NCBI GenBank assembly: GCA_025449845.1
Contig: JANWIP010000013.1
Location: 60,494-124,493, forward strand
Direction: 5' to 3'
Source of the DNA: Solirubrobacteraceae bacterium
GTDB lineage: Bacteria; Actinomycetota; Thermoleophilia; Solirubrobacterales; Solirubrobacteraceae
DNA: 64,000 nucleotides
The notes beneath the pieces are model-generated. The model was given only the letters and a program-made list of their open reading frames with translations. It did not search any database and had not been told where the DNA came from. This document shows positions 39,708 through 49,272 of this stretch, piece by piece; position 1 is the first letter of the stretch, and every line of letters starts with the position of its first letter. The translations under genes were made by a program, and so were the position numbers.

Positions 39708-40211
39708 CTAGGCGCCGGTGCGCGTGACCATGAAGTAGATCGTGAGCAGCACCAAAAGGCTTGAGAGCGCACCCACCATCGCCAGGCGCTTACTGAGCGC
39801 TTCGTACTCAGCGCCCATGCTGACCTCACCGTCCCCGGCGGCGGCCACATCATGGTCCGCCAGTGCGGCCAGCTTGCGCGCCGTGGGCGCGAAGAACAGG
39901 CCCCCAAGGCCGCCGAGCACGATCGCGGCGCCCATGCCCCACTGCACGTAGAAGCTGCTCCACACTTCCAGCTTGCTCGCCAGATAGATGCCGGCGATGA
40001 TCACGACGGCCAGGCCGGGCATGATCAGGCGCTGATTGACGGCCAGCTCGGCGCGATGCAGCGCGCCCAGGGCGCGCGGGTCCTGGCGGCCGATGACGGC
40101 GAAGATGATGGGATAGGCGAAGGTCACGCCGAAGGCCACCACCACGGCGGCGATGTGCAGGGCGAGCATGACTTCGTAGAAGAGGACTCCGCTAAATGTG
40201 AGGATAGGCAT
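39708..40211 (-). CDS. DUF2269-like integral membrane protein
   Basis: Protein of 167 residues with four membrane segments (LHIAAVVVAFGVTFAYPIIFAVI; MPGLAVVIIAGIYLAS; MGAAIVLGGLGGLFF; VGALSSLLVLLTIYFMV). The early histidine and the layout resemble DUF2269/CopD-like small membrane proteins. Function unknown. It lies between the mutase and asd genes on the same strand, 72 bp after the mutase stop. Confidence 0.65.
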   Translation of the reverse strand: MPILTFSGVLFYEVMLALHIAAVVVAFGVTFAYPIIFAVIGRQDPRALGALHRAELAVNQRLIMPGLAVVIIAGIYLASKLEVWSSFYVQWGMGAAIVLGGLGGLFFAPTARKLAALADHDVAAAGDGEVSMGAEYEALSKRLAMVGALSSLLVLLTIYFMVTRTGA

Positions 40212-40283
40212 GGCGGAAGCCTATCCGCAGGTCCGGCTGCCCGCCGGCCGGTGCCGGGATTGCCCGAATGTCTCGTGGCACGC

Positions 40284-41897
40284 TCAGAAGGTGGGGGCGT
40301 ACTTGCCGAACACGTCCTGCATCGCCCCGCACACCTCGCCCAGCGAGGAGCGGTCCTTGAGCGCCTGGCGGATGGCCGGCAGTAGGTTCTCGCTGCCGCG
40401 CGCGACGCTCCGCAGCTCCTCCAGGCGCTGCTCCACTAGCGCCTGGTCGCGGTTGGCCTTGAAGGCGCTCAGTCGTGTCACCTGTTCGCGCTCTGACTCG
40501 GGGTCCACGCGCAGCAGGTCGGGGACTTCGATGTCCTCCTCCTCGTACTTATTGACGCCTACGACGATGTCCTGGCCGATGCGATAGCGCTCCTGGTAGC
40601 CCCAGGCCGACTCGTCAATCTCGCCGGTGATGAACTCGATCGCGTTGACCGAGCCCCCGAGCGCGTCGACCTTGCCGATCAGCTCCTGCGCTCGCACTTC
40701 GATCTCGTCGGTGAGCGCCTCCACGAAGTAGGAGCCGGCGAAGGGGTCGACGGTGTCCGCGGCGCCTGACTCGTGCGCAAGGATCTGCTGCGTGCGCAGC
40801 GCAATCTTGGCTGCCCGCTCGGTGGGCAGCGCCAGGGCCTCATCGAAACCGTTGGTGTGCAGCGACTGCGTGCCGCCGCAGACCGCCGCGAAGCCCTGCA
40901 AGGCAACGCGCACGATGTTGTTCTCCGGCTGCTGCGCGGTCAGCGTCACGCCGCCCGTCTGTGTGTGGAAGCGCAGCATCGTGGCCTTCGGATTAGTGGC
41001 GCCAAAGCGCTCGCGCATGATGTGCGCCCACATGCGCCGCGCGGCGCGGAACTTGGCGACCTCCTGGAAGACGTTGTTGTGGCCGTTGAAGAAGAACGCC
41101 AGCCGCGGCGCGAAGTCGTTGACATCGAGTCCCTTCTCGATCGCCGCCTGCACGTAGGCGATGCCCGAGGAAAGCGTGAAGGCCACCTCCTGCACGGCGC
41201 TGCAGCCCTTCTCGCGGAAGTGATAGCCGCTGATCGAGATCGTGTTCCAGCGCGGCACGCGTTCGTGGCAGTACTGGAAGAGGTCCGTCGTCAGGCGCAT
41301 CGTGGGCTGTGGCGGGTAGATGTAGTTGCCGCGCGCGATGTACTCCTTGAGCACGTCGTTCTGGGTCGTGCCGCGCAGCTTCTCCGATGGCACCCCCTGC
41401 TCCTCGCCGACTAGCTCATACAGCAGCAGCAGGCAGGCCGCGGGGGCGTTGATGGTCATTGAGGTCGAGACAGCATCGAGCGGGATGCCCTCGAAGGCCG
41501 TACGCATGTCATCGATCGTGTCGATCGCCACGCCTGTGCGCCCGACCTCGCCCAGGCAGCGCGGATTGTCGGAGTCCAGGCCCAGCTGCGTGGGCAGGTC
41601 GAAAGCCATCGAGAGTCCTGTGGAGCCCTTGGAGAGCAGGTAGCGGTAGCGCTCGTTGGACTCCTTCGCGGAGGCATAGCCGGCGTACTGGCGCATCGTC
41701 CAGGTCTGCTTGCGGTACATCTCGCGGTGCGGCCCGCGCGTGTAGGGGAAGTCTCCGGGCTCTCCTAGTTCGAGCTGCTCGGGTAGATCGGCCTCGGTGT
41801 AGAGCGGCGCGATCTCGATACCCGAGTCGGTGAAGTGGCGCGGATCGTCGGGGCCGACGATGGGGGCGACGGTGAGATGGTGTTCGGGCTCGGTCAT
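40284..41897 (-). CDS. B12-dependent acyl-CoA mutase large subunit (methylmalonyl-CoA mutase family, no B12-binding domain)
   Basis: TIM-barrel catalytic subunit of 537 residues. Seen: [37 protein letters not shown] near 50-86, which contains the tyrosine typical of substrate contacts in this family; [43 protein letters not shown] near 219; and [23 protein letters not shown]. It lacks the C-terminal cobalamin-binding domain with DxHxxG, so it must pair with a separate small subunit not in this window. Methylmalonyl-CoA, isobutyryl-CoA or a related acyl-CoA is the likely substrate; nearness to carboxylase genes favours methylmalonyl-CoA but is not proof. ATG 41897 has no ribosome site upstream. 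Confidence 0.85.
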   Translation of the reverse strand: MTEPEHHLTVAPIVGPDDPRHFTDSGIEIAPLYTEADLPEQLELGEPGDFPYTRGPHREMYRKQTWTMRQYAGYASAKESNERYRYLLSKGSTGLSMAFDLPTQLGLDSDNPRCLGEVGRTGVAIDTIDDMRTAFEGIPLDAVSTSMTINAPAACLLLLYELVGEEQGVPSEKLRGTTQNDVLKEYIARGNYIYPPQPTMRLTTDLFQYCHERVPRWNTISISGYHFREKGCSAVQEVAFTLSSGIAYVQAAIEKGLDVNDFAPRLAFFFNGHNNVFQEVAKFRAARRMWAHIMRERFGATNPKATMLRFHTQTGGVTLTAQQPENNIVRVALQGFAAVCGGTQSLHTNGFDEALALPTERAAKIALRTQQILAHESGAADTVDPFAGSYFVEALTDEIEVRAQELIGKVDALGGSVNAIEFITGEIDESAWGYQERYRIGQDIVVGVNKYEEEDIEVPDLLRVDPESEREQVTRLSAFKANRDQALVEQRLEELRSVARGSENLLPAIRQALKDRSSLGEVCGAMQDVFGKYAPTF

Positions 41898-42022
41898 TTT
41901 TTGGGAGGGGAGGGCCGGTTTGCGATGTGAGCGCTGTGGCGCGCAGGCCAGATCATATTGAGGGCCTATCGCCCGGGGTTGGGGGACGGTGCTCCGGGGC
42001 GGCGGCGGGTATCCTGCGGCGC

Positions 42023-42976
42023 GTGGCTACCTGCCTGGTGACCGGAGGCGCAGGGTTCCTCGGCTCGCATCTATGCGACGAGTTGCTGGCGCGCGGGAAC
42101 CGGGTGATCTGCGTGGACAACCTGGAGACGGGCTCGCTCGTGAACATCGAGCACATCCGCGATCCCGAGCGCTTCGTCCACCTCAACTACGACATCATCG
42201 AGCCTTACTCGGTGGAGGAGCCGGTGGACTTCGTCTACCACCTGGCCTCCCCGGCTTCGCCGATCGACTACCTGCGCCTGCCGCTGCACACGCTGAAGGT
42301 CGGCTCCTATGGCACGCACCACACACTGGGCCTGGCCAAGGCCAAGCGGGCGCGCTTCCTGCTGGCCTCCACCAGCGAGGTGTACGGGGACCCGCAAGTG
42401 CACCCCCAGCCCGAGAGCTACTGGGGGCACGTCAACCCGATCGGCCCGCGTGGCGTATACGACGAGGCCAAGCGCTACGCCGAGGCGCTGACAATGGCCT
42501 ACCACCGCCAGCAGGGCGTGGACACGGCGATCGTGCGCATCTTCAACACCTACGGCAGCCGTATGCGCCCCCACGATGGCCGTGCGATTCCGACCTTCTT
42601 GCGCCAGGCGCTGGCCGACAGGCCGATCACGGTCTTCGGCGATGGCAGCCAGACGCGTAGCTTCTGCTTCGTCAGCGACCTCATCCGCGGCATCATCGCG
42701 CTGGCCGAGTCCGGCTATCACGACCCCGTGAACGTGGGCAATCCCGATGAATTCACGCTGCTGGAACTGGCAGAGATCGTGCGCGAGCTGACCGGATCTA
42801 GCTCGGAGATCATCTACGAGGCGCTGCCCGTGGATGACCCTCAGCAGCGCAGGCCCGATACCGCCCTGGCGGGCGAGCTGCTGGGGTGGGCGCCGGAGGT
42901 GGCGCTGAGAGAGGGCTTGAAGCGCACCATCGAGGAGTCGGGTGTGGAGTTGCTGCTGGGCCGTGGCGGCGCTTGA
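42023..42976 (+). CDS. NAD-dependent sugar-nucleotide epimerase/decarboxylase (UDP-xylose synthase-like)
   Basis: Extended short-chain dehydrogenase of 317 residues. Seen: [22 protein letters not shown] (Gly-rich NAD loop) at the N-terminus, [31 protein letters not shown] near 75-106, [39 protein letters not shown] near 118-156 with the YxxxK pair, and [19 protein letters not shown]. The SPASP and [11 protein letters not shown] stretches are characteristic of UDP-glucuronate decarboxylases. It makes a nucleotide sugar for surface polysaccharide. GTG 42023 is the family start; an upstream in-frame region has no family character. Confidence 0.85.
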   Translation: MATCLVTGGAGFLGSHLCDELLARGNRVICVDNLETGSLVNIEHIRDPERFVHLNYDIIEPYSVEEPVDFVYHLASPASPIDYLRLPLHTLKVGSYGTHHTLGLAKAKRARFLLASTSEVYGDPQVHPQPESYWGHVNPIGPRGVYDEAKRYAEALTMAYHRQQGVDTAIVRIFNTYGSRMRPHDGRAIPTFLRQALADRPITVFGDGSQTRSFCFVSDLIRGIIALAESGYHDPVNVGNPDEFTLLELAEIVRELTGSSSEIIYEALPVDDPQQRRPDTALAGELLGWAPEVALREGLKRTIEESGVELLLGRGGA

Positions 42977-43106
42977 GCCAGCCGCGCAATGAAGCGCTAG
43001 TGCAGCTTGAGCCACCCCCCAGTACGGGGTCATGGCTGTGCTCGAACGGGCATTTTGCAAGGGCTAAGGCGGTCTGCAACCGCTACATATGCGAACCTGA
43101 ACGGTT

Positions 43107-44678
43107 GTGAGTGGCGACATGGGACTTCGTGCGCCGGTAACTCCCGCTGCCTCGACGCCGCCCCCGGACCCGTTGCCGGCGGAGATACCTGTGCTCTCAG
43201 AGGCGACCGTGAGGTTGCAGCCGGTGGAGCTCGACGCGGATATGCGTCGCAAGCGCCCGCCCGCGTTTTCGTTCCTGCTGCGCATGGAGACCGTCAGGCG
43301 CGTGACGCGGGTCCTCTCGCTGCTGGCGCTCGACCTGGTGGGAGTGGCACTGGCGATCTTCACCGCGCTGGCGAGCAAGGAAGCCGTGCATGGGCAGGTG
43401 GATGTGACGCGCGCCTTTGAAGGGATGCGCCAGTTCCTGGCTTTCGCCTATCTGGTCACGGCGCTGTTGTTCGCGCGCTCGGGGCTCTATTCCAAGCGGT
43501 CCCAGCGTCCTGGCTCAACCGGGATCGTGGCCTCGCTCTTTCAGGTGGCCTTCGTGGCGCTCGTGTTCGCGCTCGTGAGCGGCGAGCACTTCCAGAGCTT
43601 CTACATCTTCTGGGGCTCCTTGGCGTTCGCGCTGCTGTACATCTCGCTGCTGCGCGCGGGCTATGACCGCGCCTCCGGCGTGCTGCTGCGCGCGGCCGGC
43701 AGGCAGCGCCGGGCGGTGCTCGTGGGCACCGGCGAGCACATCCGCGATGTGGCCCGCGCCTTGCGCGACATTCCGCACGCGCCGATCGACGTGGTGGGCT
43801 TTATCTCCCTCAAGGCGCTCCCGGCCAACGGGCTGCGCTCGCTGGGAACGCTTGAGGACATCGAGCGGGTGCTCGATGAGGAGCGCATCGACCAGGTGAT
43901 AATCGCCGACCCCGAGTTCCCTCAGGTTGAGGCGGTGGAGTTGGTCGATCGCTGTCACGTGCGCGGCGTGCGCGTGCGTGTGGCGCCCTCCACGATGGAG
44001 ATCCTCATCCACCGCGCGGAGTTCGTGCCCGGCGAGTCGGTGCCGCTGTTCGAGCTCAAACCGCCGGTGTTTGAAGGCATCGACTTCTTCCTCAAGCGCA
44101 CCTTCGATCTGGTGGGGTCCGTCTTCCTGCTGCTGCTTTTGAGCCCGCTGCTAGCGGCGATCTGGCTGGCCGTGCGCGTGAGCTCGCGTGGTCCTGCCGT
44201 ATACCGTTCCTCCCGCCCTGGCATCGGCCAGCGCCCCTTTGATTGCCTGAAGTTTCGCACCATGCACACCGACGCCGAGCAGCATCAGGCTGACCTTGAA
44301 GCGCTCAATGAGGCCTCGGGGGCGCTGTTTAAGATCCGCGACGATCCGCGCATGACGGCGGTGGGACGCTTCTTACGAAGGTTCTCACTGGACGAGTTGC
44401 CCCAGCTGGTCAATGTGCTGCGCGGTGAGATGTCGCTGGTGGGACCGCGGCCACTGCCTGAGCGCGACTTCGAGATGTTGGAGGAGTGGCATCGCAAGCG
44501 TTATCTCGTACTGCCTGGGATCACGGGCCTGTGGCAGGTGTCGGGCAGATCTGAGCTCGACTTCGATGATCTCGTGCACCTCGATTTCATCTATCTGGAG
44601 CACTGGTCGCTGGCGCTGGATCTCACGATCCTCTTTAAGACGATCCCTGCCGTGGTGTCGCGGCGGGGGGCATATTGA
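43107..44678 (+). CDS. Priming sugar transferase (polyprenyl glycosylphosphotransferase)
   Basis: Membrane protein of 523 residues that places the first sugar phosphate on undecaprenyl phosphate. The N-terminal half has four or five membrane segments and a CoA-binding-like domain (RAVLVGTGEHIRDVARALRD). The C-terminal PF02397 domain has KRTFDLVGSVFLLLLLSPLL near 327, KFRTMHTDAEQHQ, RFLRRFSLDELPQLVNVLRGEMSLVGPRPLPERD near 421 and PGITGLWQVSGRSEL near 466. Start GTG 43107; another methionine in frame is 4 codons later. The 130 bp before it hold no further gene. It starts the polysaccharide block. Confidence 0.9.
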   Translation: MSGDMGLRAPVTPAASTPPPDPLPAEIPVLSEATVRLQPVELDADMRRKRPPAFSFLLRMETVRRVTRVLSLLALDLVGVALAIFTALASKEAVHGQVDVTRAFEGMRQFLAFAYLVTALLFARSGLYSKRSQRPGSTGIVASLFQVAFVALVFALVSGEHFQSFYIFWGSLAFALLYISLLRAGYDRASGVLLRAAGRQRRAVLVGTGEHIRDVARALRDIPHAPIDVVGFISLKALPANGLRSLGTLEDIERVLDEERIDQVIIADPEFPQVEAVELVDRCHVRGVRVRVAPSTMEILIHRAEFVPGESVPLFELKPPVFEGIDFFLKRTFDLVGSVFLLLLLSPLLAAIWLAVRVSSRGPAVYRSSRPGIGQRPFDCLKFRTMHTDAEQHQADLEALNEASGALFKIRDDPRMTAVGRFLRRFSLDELPQLVNVLRGEMSLVGPRPLPERDFEMLEEWHRKRYLVLPGITGLWQVSGRSELDFDDLVHLDFIYLEHWSLALDLTILFKTIPAVVSRRGAY

Positions 44679-44749
44679 GATTAAAGCGTCGGATCAGTTA
44701 ATTGGGACGAGCAATTTAAATCGGGTTTGCTCCACGCTTGCTGCCGGTG

Positions 44750-45376
44750 ATGCCTTCAAGTGAATACCACGAACATCTGTGGCAGACGATTCCGGCTGGT
44801 CTGGAGCCGGAGGATTACTCCGCGCGATTGAAGTTTCTGCTCGCGCGTGTGCACGCCGGGGAACGCGTGCTGGATGTCGGCTGCGCCGAGGGGCGCTTCA
44901 CGGCCGCGCTCGCCGATGCTGGTGCGCGAGTAGTAGGGATAGAGGTGGCCGAGGAGCCGCTGCGCCGGGCGCGATCGCGGCGCCCCGATCTGGATCTGCG
45001 CGTTGTACCGCCGCAGGGGGATTGGGGTTTGGAGGATGCCAGCTTCGATGCTGTTTGGGCCGGAGAGACGATCGAGCACGTGACGGACACGGCGGGATGG
45101 CTGTCGGAGGTCCGCCGCGTGCTGCGCCCGGGGGGTCTGCTGCTGCTCAGCACTCCCGCGCACGGGCCTCTGACGCTGCTCGGCCTGGCGCTCTCGCCCC
45201 GGGCGTTTGCGGCGCATTTTGACCCTCGCTCAGATCATTTGCGCTTCTACTCGCGCGCGACGCTTGCCGAACTGCTGGGGGAGTTCGGCTTCGCGGAGAT
45301 CGCCTTCAGCGGCCTCGGTGGCCTTCCCGCAGCGCGGCGAACGCTGCTCGTAGTGGCCCGTCGCACGCGCTGGTGA
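44750..45376 (+). CDS. Class I SAM-dependent methyltransferase
   Basis: Protein of 208 residues. The SAM-binding loop is VLDVGCAEGRFTAALADAGARVVGIEVAEE near residue 36-65. A DAVWAGETIEHVTDT segment (motif with His of the UbiE/Coq5 group) is near 100 and LRPGGLLLLSTPAHG near 125. It probably modifies a sugar or lipid of the polysaccharide pathway. ATG 44750 or the preceding in-frame GTG 44747 are possible starts. It follows the sugar transferase by 71 bp of AT-richer DNA. Confidence 0.8.
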   Translation: MPSSEYHEHLWQTIPAGLEPEDYSARLKFLLARVHAGERVLDVGCAEGRFTAALADAGARVVGIEVAEEPLRRARSRRPDLDLRVVPPQGDWGLEDASFDAVWAGETIEHVTDTAGWLSEVRRVLRPGGLLLLSTPAHGPLTLLGLALSPRAFAAHFDPRSDHLRFYSRATLAELLGEFGFAEIAFSGLGGLPAARRTLLVVARRTRW

Positions 45377-45550
45377 TCCTTCGTTTGCCCCGGCGGATGG
45401 CTTTAAAAGCGCCAATAGCAGGGAAAAGGTATTCCGCCAGGAGCGAATCCTCCAGGTATAAGAAACATTCCTTGAGGCCGCGCAAGCTAAACCGTAGCGT
45501 TGTTCCCTGTAGTCGATTTGTACTCAAGCGAATATAGGGAGTGGCAAGCA

Positions 45551-46444
45551 ATGACCAGAGATGCTCTGCATCGACTGTCGGGTCTGCGCAGATGCGTGCT
45601 GCCCGTGGCGTTGGCGCTGACGGTAGCGCTGATCGCGGCGGTGCCCGCACTGGCAAAAACGCCCACGGGTGACTTTGCAGTATTCAAACAGTGCCCGGTG
45701 ACAAACCCGGCGGTGAATCTGTGCATCTTCGCGCAGAGCGAAGGCGGCGAATTCAAGGTTGGCACGACGACGGTGCCGATCAACAAGACGATCACCCTTC
45801 AGGGTGGAAGCATCCTGAATGAAGAAACGGGCGCGGAAACGTTCGTCGCGGCGGCCAACGGCGAAACGCTGTCGAAGACTCCGCTGGTAGTTCCCGGCGG
45901 TCTGCTCGGGATCATGGCGCCGACAGGTTGGCCCGTATGGCTGCAGAACATATTCAATGAATTCATCAACAACGGCATCACCGGCGTCACGGCCACGGTT
46001 GAACTCGTGGGCAACCCGGGCATCAGCAGGACCAACCTGCTGTTCCAGGAAGGTGTCGCGCTGCAGCTGCCCACACGGGTGAAGCTCGACAACGCGTTCC
46101 TCGGCTCGAGCTGCTACATCGGCTCAGCCGCGCACCCGATCACGCAGAACCTGACGACCGGGACCACGGCTCCACCCCCGCCGAACGTGCCGATCACTGG
46201 CGCCGTCGGGGAACTTGAATTCAAGGATGAATTCCAGCTGGTCATCATCAAGAACAACTCGCTGGTCGACAACGCGTACGCCGCGCCTGCAGCTTCAGGT
46301 TGTGGTGGCATCTTCTCGTTCCTGATCGATCCGGCGATCAACGCGAAGCTCGGTCTGCCCTCCGCGGCTGGCCACAACACGACGCGTCTGAACGGCACTC
46401 TGCAGAACGCCACTGCGGAAGCCGTGAAGAACAGCGAACACTAG
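45551..46444 (+). CDS. Secreted protein, Thermoleophilia-type, unknown function
   Basis: Protein of 297 residues. The N-terminus has a clear signal peptide (RRCVLPVALALTVALIAAVPALA, cleavage after about residue 35). The mature part begins KTPTGDFAVFKQCPVTNPAVNLCIFAQSEGGEF and contains four cysteines, probably two disulfides. I recall this opening from many secreted proteins of Solirubrobacterales-like genomes; function is unknown. GGGAG lies 9 bases before ATG 45551. All 14 glutamate codons I can read are GAA, whereas neighbouring genes mostly use GAG. It is monocistronic, with a strong terminator after it. Confidence 0.8.
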   Translation: MTRDALHRLSGLRRCVLPVALALTVALIAAVPALAKTPTGDFAVFKQCPVTNPAVNLCIFAQSEGGEFKVGTTTVPINKTITLQGGSILNEETGAETFVAAANGETLSKTPLVVPGGLLGIMAPTGWPVWLQNIFNEFINNGITGVTATVELVGNPGISRTNLLFQEGVALQLPTRVKLDNAFLGSSCYIGSAAHPITQNLTTGTTAPPPPNVPITGAVGELEFKDEFQLVIIKNNSLVDNAYAAPAASGCGGIFSFLIDPAINAKLGLPSAAGHNTTRLNGTLQNATAEAVKNSEH

Positions 46445-46469
46445 AGGCACCTCCCAGGGCCAAAGTACG

Positions 46470-46493
46470 GAGACCCCGCTTCGGCGGGGTCTC
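46470..46493. terminator. Strong bidirectional terminator hairpin
   Basis: GAGACCCCGC and GCGGGGTCTC form a perfect 10-bp stem with a TTCG tetraloop, between the convergent secreted-protein gene and O-antigen-ligase-like gene. TGTGTTT follows on the plus strand. Confidence 0.8.
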
Positions 46494-46498
46494 TGTGT

Positions 46499-48739
46499 TT
46501 AAGGCTTGGCGCCGGTCTCGCGCAGGGCGAGCAGGTAGTCATTGCGCACGCTCAGCAGCCCGGGGTTATCGATGATCGTCGCTTCCGGCGCGATCGTCTG
46601 CGGGTTGAGGTAGATCGCGGCCCGCAGCTCGTTGAGCGCATTCGCGGCATCGCGTGCCTGGAGGTCGTATTCGCCGAGTGCCACCCACGTCTGTGGGTTG
46701 GAGGGCTGCAGGCGTACCGCCCTCTGCAAGGTGGCTCGCGCCTGTGCGCTTTCACCGGAATTCTGCTGCACCGCGGCGAGCGTAAAGAGGGCCTGCACCG
46801 AGAGCGGGTCGCGGTTGACCGCCTGCTGGGCTGCTCGCCGCGCGCCTCGGGGATCGTGTGAGAGCAGCGCGGAGGCATCGTTGGCGGCGTCGAAAGAGCG
46901 CAGCGGCTGCCACTGCGCCCACACCGCCAACAGCGAGCAGACGAGGACCGCGGCCGCCAGCGCGAGGCGTGGTGAAGGGTTGCGCCACCACGGGGCGATT
47001 TGGGGATCTTGCGCCGAACGTGCCGTCGTGTCCCGTTGTTCAGTCACCGGCAGTGCTGCATCCCCGTTCAGTGGGCCGCGACCGGCCAGCCATCCAGCGC
47101 ACAGCAGCGCTACGCAAGCATCGCCAGGGAAATACCACGTCCAGTCCACCAGCGAATGGATGCCGAAGGTGAGCACCACGCACAGCATGCTCAGCAGGCC
47201 GATGCGCTCAGGCGTGTATGGCGCCTGAATGCGCCTCCATCTCCAGTTCTGCCAGCGGCGGTTGAACGGGTGGGTGGCGCGGCCGGCGGCGGCCAGCCAT
47301 GTGGCCAGCAGCGCCAGGATCAACGCCAGGCCGACCAGACCGAGGTCCGCCAGCGTCTGCACGATGAAGCCGTGAGCGTGGTGCACGTCGAGCGGCACCG
47401 TGCGGTGACGCAGGCGCGCCGTCGCGTATCCATCCGCGCCGGCACCTAGAACGGGATGTTCAGAGAACACTTCCAGTGCTTCGTTCCAGTAGCGCGCTCT
47501 GACACTGCCCACGGAGGTGAGGCGCCCGGGTGTGTTGAGCGGCACCGCGGCGTTGGGGTCGGTGAGGGCACTGACGTCGTGGGAGATGCTGCCCGTGAGA
47601 CCTCGCTGGCTGTGCGCCAACAGGCCCACTAGGCCCACCAGCGCGATCAGTGGCAGGCTCAGGGCGATCGCACCCATGCGCCGACGCGTGACGGGCCGCG
47701 GCGCGTGGCGGTTGGTGGCAAAACCGATCGCCACCCCTACCGCGGTCAAAGCAACCAGCATCACCGCCAGCACCACGCCAAGCTGGCCGCCCGCATCGAC
47801 TCGCTGCGCCAGCGCCACCTTGTCGCTGCTGAGGGCCGGCTGGGAGAATGTCCATGCCACCACTCCCGCTGCGCCCACCCCGCCCACCAGCAGCAGCGTG
47901 GCCCCGCGCAGGCGCAGCGGCACAACGCAGAGCCACAGCGCCAAACCCAGCCCTACGGCCACCAGCGAACCGCGCGAGTAGGCCAGCATCAAGGTCACCA
48001 GCAACAGTCCCATGGCGGGATAGGACAGGGCGCTCAGCAACGCATGACCCGCGCGGCGCGCGCCCAGCCACATGCACGCGAGCACGCCCATCGCGGCCGT
48101 CAGGCCGATGGCGTTCCAGTAGCCATACGGTGCACGCAGGCGCGCATAAGGATCGCTCGAATCCAGGCTCGCGGGCGCCACCTTGGTAAGGAGCGCGTAT
48201 CCACACACCACAACCGCGGCCAGCAGCACTCCGCCCAGCAGCGCCGACCAGTGTGCGCGGGCGGCATGAGCGAGCGCTACTGCGGCGGCAAACAGCGCGC
48301 TGTAGGCGAGCATCTGACTCGCGTTCTGCCAGCTTTCATCGGGCTGCACCGACCACACCACCGACAAAGCGCACAGCGCGGCGAACGCCAGCAGCAGCCC
48401 CGCCGGCCACAGCCCGTATGCGGGTCCGCGGAAGCGCCTCATGGCCACCACGCTCGCCACCACGGCGCCGCTGGCGAGTGTCAGCGCCATCTCCAGCGTC
48501 GTCATCGGCCGCGGGTTCACCGCATTCGGGCCGCCCTCCGCGTAGAAGACGATCAGGCACAGCAGTCCGGCCACTCCCAGCGTGATCGCCGGGGTGCTCA
48601 GTGAGCCGGCAGCTCTCACGAGGCCCGGTCGCTGCTGGGCACTGTCCCACCCATCCGTGTAATTCGTGGCCCCCGCGTTCGCCGCTCCCTGTAGGGGGTC
48701 AGCGGCGCCGGGCTCAGCTGTCGCGGTCGGCGCCGACAC
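46499..48739 (-). CDS. O-antigen ligase/polymerase-like membrane protein with C-terminal TPR region
   Basis: Membrane protein of about 746 residues with ten or more hydrophobic segments. The Wzy_C-type loop NTPGRLTSVGSVRARYWNEALEVFSEHPVLGAGADGYATARLRHRT near 420-465 is the hallmark of O-antigen ligases and bactoprenol-glycan polymerases; HHAHGFIVQTLADLGLVGL follows. The last 150 residues after a membrane segment (FTLAAVQQNSGESAQARATLQRAVRLQPSNPQTWVALGEYDLQ) are TPR-like. It probably joins or polymerises lipid-linked glycans outside the membrane. I take GTG 48739, overlapping the upstream stop by 26 bp; earlier starts lie inside that gene and read as an unrelated Arg/Cys-rich frame. Confidence 0.8.
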   Translation of the reverse strand: MSAPTATAEPGAADPLQGAANAGATNYTDGWDSAQQRPGLVRAAGSLSTPAITLGVAGLLCLIVFYAEGGPNAVNPRPMTTLEMALTLASGAVVASVVAMRRFRGPAYGLWPAGLLLAFAALCALSVVWSVQPDESWQNASQMLAYSALFAAAVALAHAARAHWSALLGGVLLAAVVVCGYALLTKVAPASLDSSDPYARLRAPYGYWNAIGLTAAMGVLACMWLGARRAGHALLSALSYPAMGLLLVTLMLAYSRGSLVAVGLGLALWLCVVPLRLRGATLLLVGGVGAAGVVAWTFSQPALSSDKVALAQRVDAGGQLGVVLAVMLVALTAVGVAIGFATNRHAPRPVTRRRMGAIALSLPLIALVGLVGLLAHSQRGLTGSISHDVSALTDPNAAVPLNTPGRLTSVGSVRARYWNEALEVFSEHPVLGAGADGYATARLRHRTVPLDVHHAHGFIVQTLADLGLVGLALILALLATWLAAAGRATHPFNRRWQNWRWRRIQAPYTPERIGLLSMLCVVLTFGIHSLVDWTWYFPGDACVALLCAGWLAGRGPLNGDAALPVTEQRDTTARSAQDPQIAPWWRNPSPRLALAAAVLVCSLLAVWAQWQPLRSFDAANDASALLSHDPRGARRAAQQAVNRDPLSVQALFTLAAVQQNSGESAQARATLQRAVRLQPSNPQTWVALGEYDLQARDAANALNELRAAIYLNPQTIAPEATIIDNPGLLSVRNDYLLALRETGAKP

Positions 48740-49256
48740 GTTCGCGAATGGTTCGCGCGAGGATGTACAAGGCTCCCACGAGCAGGAATGCCAGTAGCGC
48801 CAGCAGCGGAGTGGGCAGCGTGCTGGCGGCAGAGGCGATGTTGGCGTGCACCACACCTGGCACCACCGTCTGAGCACCCACCTGCACCGGCGTGGAGCCG
48901 CTGCTGGGGACTGCCTGCAGCGCCTGCTGCTCGGCCGCAGTAGGAGGCGGCACGCTGGCACTCGGGCCGCCCGCACTGCCCCCGCCGCTGCCGTTGGCAC
49001 CGCCTGCGCCACCATGGCCGGCGGCTGCCAGCTGCGCCTTGTGGATCAAGTTGACGCAGTCGGAATACTCGTTGACTTCAGCGGTGGTCTCTTCCAGCGC
49101 GCGACGGTAGTCCTGCTGGGAGAAGCCGGCAATCGACTGCCCGTGCGTGCAGCGTTCGATGATCTTCGTGCCCACATCGGCGCCGGCCGGCGCGGGCGCA
49201 TACGCCGCCAGGGCCAGCGCCAAGGCCAGCAGAGTTGTGAGGGTCCTCCTGCGCAT
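48714..49256 (-). CDS. Secreted, membrane-anchored small protein of the polysaccharide locus
   Basis: Protein of 180 residues. It has a signal peptide (RRRTLTTLLALALALAAYAPAPAGA), then a helical part with two cysteines (IIERCTHGQSIAGFSQQDYRRALEETTAEVNEYSDCVNLIHKAQL), a Gly/Ser-rich linker, and a C-terminal membrane segment (LLALLAFLLVGALYILA) followed by a basic tail. The signal, spacer and C-terminal anchor suggest display at the outer membrane face. Function unknown; similar small proteins occur beside O-antigen ligases in related genomes as far as I remember. It overlaps the ligase-like gene by 26 bp. ATG 49256. Confidence 0.7.
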   Translation of the reverse strand: MRRRTLTTLLALALALAAYAPAPAGADVGTKIIERCTHGQSIAGFSQQDYRRALEETTAEVNEYSDCVNLIHKAQLAAAGHGGAGGANGSGGGSAGGPSASVPPPTAAEQQALQAVPSSGSTPVQVGAQTVVPGVVHANIASAASTLPTPLLALLAFLLVGALYILARTIRERVGADRDS

Positions 49257-49272
49257 GGGCGAGCAGCGCACG

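Noticed and set aside
47705..48604. Frame of 299 codons antisense to the O-antigen-ligase-like gene
   Set aside because: It has shadow composition (Gln, His and Arg rich), no start signal and no family motif.
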